Of a DNA stretch of 24,984 bases, positions 8,047-14,933 are shown piece by piece. Both the position numbers and the translations under genes were made by a program. Every line of letters starts with the position of its first letter. The stretch's first letter is position 1. Source of the stretch: DASUGM01 sp036274055 (GTDB lineage Bacteria; Acidobacteriota; Vicinamibacteria; Vicinamibacterales; SCN-69-37). The stretch covers positions 1 through 24,984 of the forward strand of contig DASUGM010000092.1 in NCBI GenBank assembly GCA_036274055.1, given 5' to 3'. A model generated the notes under the pieces. That model was not told the origin of the DNA and did not search any database. It saw only the letters and a list, made by a program, of their open reading frames with translations.

Positions 8047-8156
8047 TCCTGGGACTTGGGTCTTCGGTCTTGAGCCTTGCACTCAGCCGGGACCCAAGAC
8101 CCAAGACTCAAGATCCAAAACTCAAGACCCAAGACTCAAGACACAAGGTTCAAGGT
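8047..8156. repeat. Heptad-phased hairpin between convergent genes (GACYCAA type)
   Basis: From 8091 to 8153 there are nine consecutive 7-bp words, GACCCAA or close variants, in unbroken register. The left arm (about 8047-8077) carries the reverse complement (TTGGGTC, TTGAG). The right arm enters the 3' end of the minus-strand TPR gene and supplies its stop codon at 8136-8138. It is placed where a bidirectional terminator would be expected. Confidence 0.85.
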
Positions 8157-8858
8157 TCCCCGCGCCAAAGCGGCCAGCGACGCTTTCGCTTTGGCTTTGA
8201 AGTCCCGATCCTCCGGCGCCCAGTCGGGCAGGATCGGCGCGTCGAGCACCTGCTGAAACGTCGCTTGCGCGTCGGCTTTCTTTCCGCGCTCGAGGAGAAC
8301 TTCGCCGAGAAAGTACAGCGTCGCGGTGCTGTGCGGGTTATACGTGAGCGCCTTGCGCAAGTGCGTTTCGGCGCTCGCCTCGCTGCCGCCGAACAGACCG
8401 GGCACCTTGTGGTACCACCAGCCGAGCGCGCGATCTGCCGAGCCCTGTTCCCACGCCGGATCGATCGCCAGCACTTTCAACAGCGCGTCTTTGATCCGGC
8501 CGCGGTATTTCAAGCCCTGACTCAAGCCGAACGATTCGGCGAGAGCGCCCATGTTGGCGGCGCCCCAGAAATGACCCTCCGGCTTCGCCGGCTGCAGCTT
8601 GGCGGCTTGTTCACCGGCCGCCACACCGCGCTCGAGGGCGGCGCGGCGGTCCTTGTCCGGGCCGTGCGTGCCGATCCAGTAGCAGGCTTTGGCCAGCTTC
8701 CACGCCGCCTCGAAATCGGTGCCGGCCTTCGCCCGGGCGCCCCAGATATCGGCGGCCTGGAGTGCCGATTCGATGTGTTCGCGCTGCCGGTACAGGGCGT
8801 CGGGATCCGCCGGCGCCTGCGCGGTGAGTGCCGCGGAAGCCGCGAAGTAGAATGCCAT
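8136..8858 (-). CDS. Secreted TatT-like tetratricopeptide repeat protein
   Basis: A 240-residue protein with TPR-like helices, resembling the TatT component of TRAP-associated systems in GHFWGAANMGALAE, the PGLFGGS-HLRKALTYNP stretch and DWAPEDRDFKAKAKASL. Residues 1-14 (MAFYFAASAALTAQ) look like the end of a signal peptide. A start five codons further up (MASCIM, 8873) would give a better one but overlaps folE. With the 8858 start only one base separates it from the divergent folE ATG. The last residues (GTLNLVS) and the stop codon are encoded by the intergenic repeat, so the original C-terminus has probably been replaced. Transport partners are not in the window. Confidence 0.75.
   Translation of the reverse strand: MAFYFAASAALTAQAPADPDALYRQREHIESALQAADIWGARAKAGTDFEAAWKLAKACYWIGTHGPDKDRRAALERGVAAGEQAAKLQPAKPEGHFWGAANMGALAESFGLSQGLKYRGRIKDALLKVLAIDPAWEQGSADRALGWWYHKVPGLFGGSEASAETHLRKALTYNPHSTATLYFLGEVLLERGKKADAQATFQQVLDAPILPDWAPEDRDFKAKAKASLAALARGTLNLVS
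8848..8853 (+). promoter_or_regulatory. Putative -10 box (TAGAAT) of folE
   Basis: TAGAAT ends six bases before the folE ATG at 8860, predicting a leaderless transcript. It lies inside the first codons of the opposite-strand TPR gene, so promoter and coding sequence overlap. Confidence 0.4.
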
Positions 8859-8859
8859 T

Positions 8860-9456
8860 ATGCAGGACGCCATCCGCCAGCTGCTGGCCGAACTGGGTGA
8901 GGATCCGGGGCGTGAGGGGTTGCGCGACACGCCGCGGCGGGTCGAACAATCGCTGAGGTTTCTCACCAGCGGATACGACGCCGACGTCGATGCGGTCATC
9001 AACAACGCGCTCTTCTCCGTCGAGTATAACGAGATGGTGATCGTGCGCGACATCGACTTCTACAGCCTGTGCGAGCATCACCTGCTGCCGTTCTTCGGCA
9101 AGTGTCACATCGCCTACATTCCCGACGGCAAGGTCATCGGTTTGAGCAAGATCCCGCGGCTCGTCGACGTCTTTGCGCGTCGACTGCAGGTCCAGGAACG
9201 GCTGACGTCACAGATCGCCGAGCTGATCAAGGATCGGATCAAGCCGCTGGGCGTCGCCGTCGTCATGGAAGCGACCCACCTGTGCATGGCGATGCGCGGC
9301 GTCCAGAAGCAGAACTCGGTGACGACGACGAGCTCGATGCTCGGCGTGTTTCACGACGACGCCCGGACGCGGCACGAGTTCCTCGAGCTGATTCGTTTCC
9401 GCTCAGGCAACGCGCCGGAGCACGTCGTGGATCTGCCGCACGCCTTCAGTGAGTGA
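8860..9456 (+). CDS. folE: GTP cyclohydrolase I
   Basis: A 198-residue enzyme that converts GTP to 7,8-dihydroneopterin triphosphate, the first step of tetrahydrofolate (or pterin/queuosine) synthesis, in the cytosol as a decamer. Zinc ligands Cys71 and His74 (SLCEHHLLPF) and Cys142 (HLCMAMRG) have exactly the spacing of the E. coli enzyme's Cys110, His113 and Cys181. The N-terminal EDPGREGLRDTPRRV and the QERLT segment are canonical. The zinc-dependent FolE1 type is therefore assigned. Its last 54 bases overlap the 3' end of the convergent BtuF-like gene, an unusually long overlap for two conserved genes. Confidence 0.97.
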   Translation: MQDAIRQLLAELGEDPGREGLRDTPRRVEQSLRFLTSGYDADVDAVINNALFSVEYNEMVIVRDIDFYSLCEHHLLPFFGKCHIAYIPDGKVIGLSKIPRLVDVFARRLQVQERLTSQIAELIKDRIKPLGVAVVMEATHLCMAMRGVQKQNSVTTTSSMLGVFHDDARTRHEFLELIRFRSGNAPEHVVDLPHAFSE

Positions 9457-10185
9457 CGCCGGTCCCGGCTGCAGGATGTAGGTCGACTTGATTTCGTAGA
9501 TGTGCCCGTCGCGGACCGCGGGCACGCCGGCCCAGCCCGGGCGGGCGCGGATCCGGTCCGGCTGCACTTTCTTCCCGCACCACGACGCCAGAATCACTTC
9601 CGGGCCCGCGTCGCGGACGACGTCCGGCGGGAGAATCCGGTCCTTCGCCAGCGCGCCGCCGCGCAGGTGCGGGAACATCGTCTGGCCGCCCGCGATTTCG
9701 ACGAGTTCGTCCACCCAGCGGATGCCGGAAATCAGCGGGTCGTCCCATTCTTCGAAAAACACTTTCGGCCGCCGCGGCAGCAGCGCCGCCGACGCGCGGA
9801 TGCCGTCGAGCCCGCGCTCGAGCTCGGCCGCGTACTGCTCGGCGCGTTCCGCCAGCCCGACGAGGCCGCCGAGCATGCGGATCATCTGGAAGATCTCGGC
9901 GACGCTGCGCTGGTTGAACGTCACCACCCAGTGTCCGCGGCGGATCAGCTCCGCGGCGATGTCGGCCTGCAGATCCGAGAACGCCAGGATCAGATCGGGC
10001 GCGAGCGCGTCGATCTTGTCGAAACGGGCGTTGATGAACGCCGAGACTCTCGGCTTCTGCCGCGCCTCGATCGGCCGGACCGTGTACCCCGACACGCCGA
10101 CGACGCGATCGCCGGCACCCAGTGCATAGAGCGTCTCGGTCGTCTCCTCGGTCAGGCAGACGATGCGCTGCGGGTAGCGGGGCAT
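9403..10185 (-). CDS. BtuF-like periplasmic-binding-fold protein without signal peptide (cobalamin-binding type)
   Basis: A 260-residue class III substrate-binding fold, as in BtuF/FhuD. The N-terminal IVCLTEETTETLYALGAGD, APDLILAFSD, the long helix with GGLVGLAERAEQYAAEL, the FEEWDDPLISGIRWVDELVEIAGG block and the final GPASLTEGVRQIHDVLRR are characteristic. No signal peptide or lipobox precedes the domain (MPRYPQRIVCL), so it should stay in the cytosol, and no ABC permease or ATPase is nearby. Corrinoid binding is inferred from family resemblance only. The ATG is 27 bases from the divergent gene at 10213, and the 3' end overlaps folE by 54 bases. Confidence 0.8.
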   Translation of the reverse strand: MPRYPQRIVCLTEETTETLYALGAGDRVVGVSGYTVRPIEARQKPRVSAFINARFDKIDALAPDLILAFSDLQADIAAELIRRGHWVVTFNQRSVAEIFQMIRMLGGLVGLAERAEQYAAELERGLDGIRASAALLPRRPKVFFEEWDDPLISGIRWVDELVEIAGGQTMFPHLRGGALAKDRILPPDVVRDAGPEVILASWCGKKVQPDRIRARPGWAGVPAVRDGHIYEIKSTYILQPGPASLTEGVRQIHDVLRRVA

Positions 10186-10197
10186 TGCTGAAGATCC

Positions 10198-10203
10198 TAT
10201 ACT
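10198..10203. promoter_or_regulatory. Shared -10 region of a divergent pair (TATACT / TATAGG)
   Basis: The 27-base gap between the BtuF-like gene (-) and the secreted-protein gene (+) contains TATACT on the plus strand, ending nine bases before the ATG at 10213. On the minus strand the same TATA core reads GTATAGG about ten bases before the ATG at 10185. One symmetric core could serve both genes. Confidence 0.35.
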
Positions 10204-10212
10204 CGGATTCAG

Positions 10213-10818
10213 ATGCTCTTACGGCTGACAGCGGTCGCGATCGTCGCGACAGTGGCGACGCTCGGCGCGACTCAGACCAAGCCGGCGCTGCGAACGACGC
10301 AGGGCATGACCTGCGCCGCCGATCTGGGCGTCGGGATCGAGAGCAAGCGGCGCTTTTGCGACGTCCTCATCGGCAAGACGGCAGCCGAGAGCGTGCTGCT
10401 GCGGATTCCGCCGCATGCCGGGCCGGCGACGCTGAGCTTCGATCTGCACAACCGGTTCGACGTTCCGCTGGTGACCCAGCCGGCGGTCGACGGCTATGCG
10501 AGACACGACGCGGTGGTCGCGGTGATTCGCAGCAGCGGCGGCGTGCTGGGCCGCGCCACGGTGATGAAGGAATATCGCAACCCGAACGATCTGTTCGATC
10601 GCATCGCCGGCGGCGGCCGGCCCGGCGGTGTCAAGGCGATCGCGCCCGGTCCGCCGGATTCATGGCGCTTCACCATTCCCGCCGGCGTGCCGGCGGTCGG
10701 CATTGTCGGCGGCCGGCTGCGGGTCATCAAGGCCGCCACCGACGAGGTCTACGACACCCCCGGCCGGCCGATCGCCATCGTCAGCAATGTGCGCGTCGAG
10801 TACGCGCCGGTCCGCTAG
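10213..10818 (+). CDS. Secreted protein of unknown function
   Basis: A 201-residue protein not recognised as a known family. Residues 1-20 (MLLRLTAVAIVATVATLGAT) form a signal peptide, so the mature protein is exported. The mature part has two cysteines early on (MTCAADLG and RRFCDVL), which could form a disulfide. It continues with beta-rich stretches (SVLLRIPPHAGPATLSFDLHNRF, then the C-terminal PIAIVSNVRVEYAPV), suggesting a beta-sandwich. The TAG stop shares its G with the GTG start of the YpdA-like gene, so the two are translationally coupled. A redox or envelope link is only guilt by association. Confidence 0.8.
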   Translation: MLLRLTAVAIVATVATLGATQTKPALRTTQGMTCAADLGVGIESKRRFCDVLIGKTAAESVLLRIPPHAGPATLSFDLHNRFDVPLVTQPAVDGYARHDAVVAVIRSSGGVLGRATVMKEYRNPNDLFDRIAGGGRPGGVKAIAPGPPDSWRFTIPAGVPAVGIVGGRLRVIKAATDEVYDTPGRPIAIVSNVRVEYAPVR

Positions 10819-11807
10819 TGCAGGACATCGTCATCATCGGCGCCGGCCCGGCGGGACTGGCAGCGGCGATTGCCGCCAAAGGCCACGGGCTGCGCGCGGT
10901 CGTGCTCGAAAAGGGCGCGCTCGTGAACTCGCTGCTGCACTATCCCTCGGAAATGGTCTACTTCACGACGCCGGAGCTGATGGAGATCGGCGGCCTGCCG
11001 TTCGTCAGCCCGCACGACAAGCCGAATCGGCTCGAATCACTGCGCTACTACCGCCGCGTCACCGACGCATTCGGGCTCGACGTCGTTCAGCACGAGCGCG
11101 TCTCCGGCATCCGGCGCGGCGGCGACGGGGTGTTCCGGATCACGTCGCACTCGCCGACCGCGACCGAGCCGGTGCTGCGCGAGGCGCGCGCGGTGATCAT
11201 CGCGACCGGGGCCTACGACATTCCCAATCTGATCGACGTGCCGGGTGAAGAGCTGGCGCACGTCTCGCACTATTACCGCGAACCGCATTCGCACTTCCGC
11301 CGCCAGGTCGTGATCGTCGGCGGCAAGAACAGCGCCGCCGAGGCGGCGCTCGACATCTATCGCGCCGGTGGACAGCCGACGCTGGTGCATCGCGGCGCGG
11401 CCCTCGGCGATTCGATCAAGTACTGGGTCAAGCCGGACATCGAGAATCGCATCAAGGAGGGCAGCGTCAAGGCACACTTCTCCACGCGCGTCGTCGAGAT
11501 CACGCCGACCGAGGTGGTCGTCGATGGGCCTGCCGGGCGGTCGCGTCTGGAGGCGAGCTTCGTCTATCTTCTGACCGGCTATCGCGCCGACACGTCACTG
11601 CTGCGCGCGGCCGGCGTCGAGGTCGAGCCGGTGGAAGGCGCGCCTTTTCACAATCCCGAGACCTACGAGACGAACGTCGAAGGCCTCTACGTGATCGGTG
11701 CCTGCGTCGCCGGGAAGCAGTCGGGCAGGATCTTCATCGAAAACGGGCGGTTTCACGGGCAGGTCGCCGTGGCCCATCTCGCGGGCAGGTTGGGTGTGGA
11801 TCGGTAG
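10818..11807 (+). CDS. ypdA: YpdA-family FAD/NAD(P)-dependent thiol-disulfide reductase
   Basis: A 329-residue flavoprotein of the thioredoxin-reductase-like YpdA family, whose Bacillus/Staphylococcus members act as bacillithiol disulfide reductases. FAD-binding GAGPAG is at residues 8-13. The NAD(P)-binding VVIVGGKNSAAEAALDI lies near the middle, and YLLTGYRAD plus the terminal NVEGLYVIGACVAGKQSG follow. The classical CxxC of thioredoxin reductase is absent, as expected for YpdA. The start is GTG at 10818, overlapping the previous stop (TAGTG); the larger open frame upstream is only a shadow. No bshA, bshB or bshC is in the window, so bacillithiol use is inference. Confidence 0.85.
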   Translation: MQDIVIIGAGPAGLAAAIAAKGHGLRAVVLEKGALVNSLLHYPSEMVYFTTPELMEIGGLPFVSPHDKPNRLESLRYYRRVTDAFGLDVVQHERVSGIRRGGDGVFRITSHSPTATEPVLREARAVIIATGAYDIPNLIDVPGEELAHVSHYYREPHSHFRRQVVIVGGKNSAAEAALDIYRAGGQPTLVHRGAALGDSIKYWVKPDIENRIKEGSVKAHFSTRVVEITPTEVVVDGPAGRSRLEASFVYLLTGYRADTSLLRAAGVEVEPVEGAPFHNPETYETNVEGLYVIGACVAGKQSGRIFIENGRFHGQVAVAHLAGRLGVDR

Positions 11808-11910
11808 TCTTGGGTCTTCGGACTTGGGTCTTGGGTCCTGCCTGAGCCCTCAGTCACGACCCAAGACTCAAGACCCAAGACCCAAGACCCAAGACCCAAG
11901 ACCCAAGACG
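11808..11910. repeat. Heptad-phased hairpin between convergent genes (GACCCAA type)
   Basis: The right arm (11858-11906) has seven in-register 7-bp units, six GACCCAA and one GACTCAA. The left arm (11808-11837) holds fewer, imperfect TCTTGGG/ACTTGGG complements. The loop includes a GAGCCCT word typical of another site. It starts on the base after the YpdA-like stop codon and ends three bases before the VWA stop codon, so it fills the convergent gap. Confidence 0.88.
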
Positions 11911-11912
11911 GC

Positions 11913-13187
11913 CTAATGCACAGTCCTGGTCTTGTTCGTCAAGTAGTCCTGCAACACGTACTGACCCAACGTATACGGCGTCGTGAAGTACGCCTTGCCG
12001 CGGCAGATGCGGGCGACGCGGCGGACGAAGGCGACGAGGTCGTAGTCGCGCGCCAGCATGAAGGTGTTGATCATGATGCCGGCGCGGCGGCAGGCGGCGA
12101 CTTCGGCGAACGTCTCGCGCAACACGAACGGATCGAGGCCGAACGCGTTGCGGTAGATCCGGCCGTCGGGGCGGGTGACGGCGGAGGGCTTGCCGTCGGT
12201 GATCATGACGATCTGCCGCATGTCCTTGCGCTGGCGCTCGAGCACGCGCCTCGCCAGCCGCAGGCCCTCGCGCGTGTTGGTGTAGTACGGCCCGACCTTG
12301 ACGCGGCCGATCTGGCTGACCGGCACTTCCTCGGCCGAGTCGTGGAACAGCACGACATTCAGCGCATCGCCGGGATACTGATGACGGATGAGATTCGACA
12401 ACGCAAGCGCGACCCGCTTGGCCGGCGTGAAGCGGTCCTCGCCGTAGAGCACCATGCTGTGGCTGCAGTCGAGCAGGATCACGGTGGCGCATGAGCTCTG
12501 ATAGTCGCCCTGGGTGACCATCAGGTCTTCGTAGTCCAGCGACAAAATGGGGTCGGGCCGCGTTTCCGACGAGCCGATGGAAACGCGGCCCGACCCCTTT
12601 TTCACCGCGTTCAACAGCGTCGCGGTGACGTCGAGGTTCATCGTGTCGCCGAATTCCCACTGCCGCGGCGGACCGCCGGCCTCGATGCCGGTCGCCAGTT
12701 CGCGGGTGTCATGACGCCCGACGCTGCTGCGGCCCATCGAGCCGAGCAGGTCGCGGAGCGCCCGGTAGCCGAGAAAGTCGATCGCTTTGTCGGTGACCTG
12801 AAATCGGGTTGCGCCGTCGCCGCCGCCGGCGCCGTCGAAGCGCTGCTTGTCCGGCTGGCCGGCCATGGTGACGTAACCCTGCTCGGTGAGCCGTTCGATG
12901 ATCCGTTGAATCAGCTCCTCGATGCGGTCGCGCGCGGCGTCGCCTGACTCGCCGCGCTCGCCGTCGGCGAGCTTATCGAGCATCTCCTCGGACAGCGCGC
13001 CGCCGTTCAGCAGCGCGTCGAGAATCGCGTCGTGCAGCGCCTGCATCGAGCGGTCGTCGTCGTTCTGGGGATCCCAGGGATTGTTGAAGCCGCTCGACAA
13101 CAACAGATCGGAGAGCTGCGAGACGAGCGACTCCATGTCGATGCCGTCCAGCAGGTCTTCGACGAACTTTGTGTACTTGTACTTCAT
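11913..13187 (-). CDS. VWA-domain protein, partner of the upstream MoxR-type ATPase
   Basis: A 424-residue protein. The N-terminal 150 residues are helical and charged. A von Willebrand A domain follows, with a complete metal-ion-dependent adhesion site: Asp240-Ser242-Ser244 in LLDCSHSM, the threonine of YYTNTREG and the aspartate of MITDGKPS. The family is known from MoxR/VWA pairs related to magnesium chelatase, and the C-terminus (FMLARDYDLVAFVRRV, TTPYTLGQYVLQDYL, TVH) is conserved in these. Residues about 196-215 are encoded by a palindromic insert and look like an extra loop before the VWA core. The ATG abuts the stem of the repeat at 13188. It is probably co-transcribed with the ATPase gene. 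The molecular target is unknown. Confidence 0.87.
   Translation of the reverse strand: MKYKYTKFVEDLLDGIDMESLVSQLSDLLLSSGFNNPWDPQNDDDRSMQALHDAILDALLNGGALSEEMLDKLADGERGESGDAARDRIEELIQRIIERLTEQGYVTMAGQPDKQRFDGAGGGDGATRFQVTDKAIDFLGYRALRDLLGSMGRSSVGRHDTRELATGIEAGGPPRQWEFGDTMNLDVTATLLNAVKKGSGRVSIGSSETRPDPILSLDYEDLMVTQGDYQSSCATVILLDCSHSMVLYGEDRFTPAKRVALALSNLIRHQYPGDALNVVLFHDSAEEVPVSQIGRVKVGPYYTNTREGLRLARRVLERQRKDMRQIVMITDGKPSAVTRPDGRIYRNAFGLDPFVLRETFAEVAACRRAGIMINTFMLARDYDLVAFVRRVARICRGKAYFTTPYTLGQYVLQDYLTNKTRTVH
12544..12602. repeat. 19-bp perfect inverted repeat inserted in the VWA coding region
   Basis: GGGGTCGGGCCGCGTTTCC at 12549-12567 is exactly complementary to 12579-12597, with an 11-base loop. 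After one mismatch the flanks AAAA (12544-12547) and TTTT (12599-12602) continue the stem. The element keeps the VWA frame open and encodes about 20 residues (KKGSGRVSIG onward). Confidence 0.85.
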
Positions 13188-13369
13188 GGGTTCCGGGGTT
13201 CCGGGTCGTTCCGGGTTCCTGGGTTCGTTCCGAGTTCCTGGGTTCGTTCCGAGTTCCTGGGTTCGGTCCCGGTTCCTGGGCTCGTTCCGGGTTCCACGTT
13301 CATCTGGCTCGACGTCTGATTGGGGGGCCGAACCCCGGAACCCGGAACTTCTTCCGGAACCCCGGAACC
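13188..13369. repeat. Large hairpin with internal 19-bp tandem repeats between ATPase and VWA genes
   Basis: A perfect 16-bp outer stem pairs 13189-13204 (GGTTCCGGGGTTCCGG) with 13354-13369. Inside it are four near-identical 19-bp direct repeats (13215-13290) beginning GTTCCTGGGTTCG. Further GGAACCC words on the right (13331-13350) can pair with them. It fills almost the whole 200-base gap between the ATPase stop (13388) and the VWA start (13187). Confidence 0.88.
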
Positions 13370-13387
13370 GACATCGAAGTCCCCAAG

Positions 13388-14920
13388 CTAGTTGTAGTAC
13401 TTCTTCCTCTTCTTGACCGGGCTTTCGTCGTCATCGTCCTCGAGCATCTGGCCGAGGTCCCGCGGATCGGGGCGCGCCGCCGGCCGCGCGTTGCCGGGCG
13501 TGCCCAACAGGCGGCCTTCGTCCGAGCGGCTGATTTTCTTGAGCGCGCACAACCCCTCGAGCACGAAGTCGGCGAGCGCGGCGCGGAGCGGCTCGGCATC
13601 GCGCTCGCGGCCGCCGAGCGCGGCGGCGACGCGATCGAGCCCGTTGATGGCGTCGACGGCGCCGAGCAAGTCGGCCGCCGGCGTCGTGTCGGACAGCTCC
13701 AGCGTGCCGCCGCGATCGAACCACTCGACGATCGGCCGCGGGTCGGTCGGGGCGGCGTAGCCGTCGAACACCGTCGCTACCGCCTGCCGCACCAGTTCGC
13801 GGGCAACCACTTCGGCGCCCTTCAGCTCGCCTTCGTACTCCAGCTCGATCTTGCCGGTGAGGGAGGGCAGCGAGGCGTAGACGTCGCTGACCCGCGGCAC
13901 GACCACCGCTTCGCCGGCGAGCAGCGCCCGCCGCTCGGCGTTCGAGACGACGTTTTCCAGCGCCGTGATCGGCAGCCGCTGGCTGACGCCGGAGCGGCGA
14001 TCGATCTTTTGATCGGCGCGCGCGTGGATGGCGATTTCCTCGACGATCTCGCGGACGAACGGCGGCACTTCGACGGGTGTGCCGCCCGGCCCCGGCGACC
14101 GCCGATCGAGCCACGCCTCCTGCGACGTGATCTGCATCGCGTCCTGGCGCGATCGCGGATAGTGGGTGCGGATCTCCGAGCCGATGCGATCTTTCAGCGG
14201 CGTGATGATCTTGCCGCGCGCGGTGTAGTCCTCGGGGTTGGCGCTGAAGACCAGCAGCACGTCGAGCCGCAGGCGGACCGGATAGCCCTTAATCTGGACG
14301 TCGCCTTCCTGCAGGATGTTGAACAGCCCGACCTGCACCTTACTGGCCAGATCCGGCAGTTCGTTGATCGCGAAAATCCCGCGATTGGCGCGCGGCAGCA
14401 GGCCGTAGTGCATCGTCAGCTCGTCGCCGATCTCGCGGCCGCTGCGCGCCGCCTTGATCGGATCGACGTCGCCGATCATGTCGGCGATAGTTACGTCAGG
14501 CGTCGCCAGTTTCTCGACGTAGCGCGCCTCGCGCGGCAGCCACGCGATCGCGGCTTCGTCGCCCTCGGCGGCGAGCTGGGCGCGGCACGCGGCGCACAAC
14601 GGCGCGAGCGGATCGTCGTGCAGCGGGCAGCCCGGCATCACTGGAATCTCGTCGTCGAGCAGCGTGGTCAACGCGCGCAAGAGCCGGGTCTTGGCCTGGC
14701 CGCGGAGGCCGAGCAGGATGAAGTTGTGCTTCGAAAGAATCGCGTTGCTGACATGGGGGACGACGCTGTCGTCGTAACCAATCAGGCCGGGGAACAACGG
14801 ACCGCCGGCGCGCAGCCGCGTGATCAGGTTTTCCCGGAGTTCGTCTTTGACAGAACGATGACGGATGCGCCCCGACGCGACGGCCTCGCGGAGCGCCTTC
14901 ACTGACGAAGGGCGAGACAT
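13388..14920 (-). CDS. MoxR/magnesium-chelatase-like AAA+ ATPase
   Basis: A 510-residue AAA+ protein, probably a chaperone or remodelling motor working with the VWA protein downstream. Walker A is GLRGQAKT at 71-78. The Walker B strand GIFAINELPDL (181-191) carries Asn-Glu rather than Asp-Glu, which I recall as normal for this subfamily. The sensor-1 asparagine is in FSANPEDYT, followed by PLKDRIGSEIRTHYP. Cys98, Cys109 and Cys112 (CPLHDDPLAPLCAAC) may bind a metal. The C-terminus is acidic then basic (EDDDDESPVKKRKK). The ATG at 14920 is chosen because it follows a TAGTAT box and leaves only 24 bases to the divergent gene; an ATG at 14929 is also possible. Confidence 0.88.
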   Translation of the reverse strand: MSRPSSVKALREAVASGRIRHRSVKDELRENLITRLRAGGPLFPGLIGYDDSVVPHVSNAILSKHNFILLGLRGQAKTRLLRALTTLLDDEIPVMPGCPLHDDPLAPLCAACRAQLAAEGDEAAIAWLPREARYVEKLATPDVTIADMIGDVDPIKAARSGREIGDELTMHYGLLPRANRGIFAINELPDLASKVQVGLFNILQEGDVQIKGYPVRLRLDVLLVFSANPEDYTARGKIITPLKDRIGSEIRTHYPRSRQDAMQITSQEAWLDRRSPGPGGTPVEVPPFVREIVEEIAIHARADQKIDRRSGVSQRLPITALENVVSNAERRALLAGEAVVVPRVSDVYASLPSLTGKIELEYEGELKGAEVVARELVRQAVATVFDGYAAPTDPRPIVEWFDRGGTLELSDTTPAADLLGAVDAINGLDRVAAALGGRERDAEPLRAALADFVLEGLCALKKISRSDEGRLLGTPGNARPAARPDPRDLGQMLEDDDDESPVKKRKKYYN

Positions 14921-14926
14921 AGGATC

Positions 14927-14933
14927 CATACTA
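14927..14933. promoter_or_regulatory. Overlapping -10 boxes of a divergent pair (TAGTAT / CATACT)
   Basis: In the 24-base gap between the ATPase (-) and phosphodiesterase (+) genes, the minus strand reads TAGTAT seven bases before the ATPase ATG. The plus strand reads CATACT twelve bases before the ATG at 14945. The two boxes overlap almost completely. Confidence 0.35.

Noticed and set aside
10122..10817. An upstream extension of the YpdA-like gene in the same frame
   Set aside because: It has no recognisable motifs and overlaps the secreted-protein gene. The FAD motif starts right after the GTG at 10818.
11858..11906. Heptad array as a CRISPR
   Set aside because: Units are 7 bp with no spacers and no cas genes; it is a simple tandem repeat.
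13862..14380. Asn-Glu instead of Asp-Glu in Walker B of the MoxR-type ATPase as a dead ATPase
   Set aside because: The INELPDL form is, from memory, usual in this magnesium-chelatase-like branch, and Walker A and sensor residues are intact.
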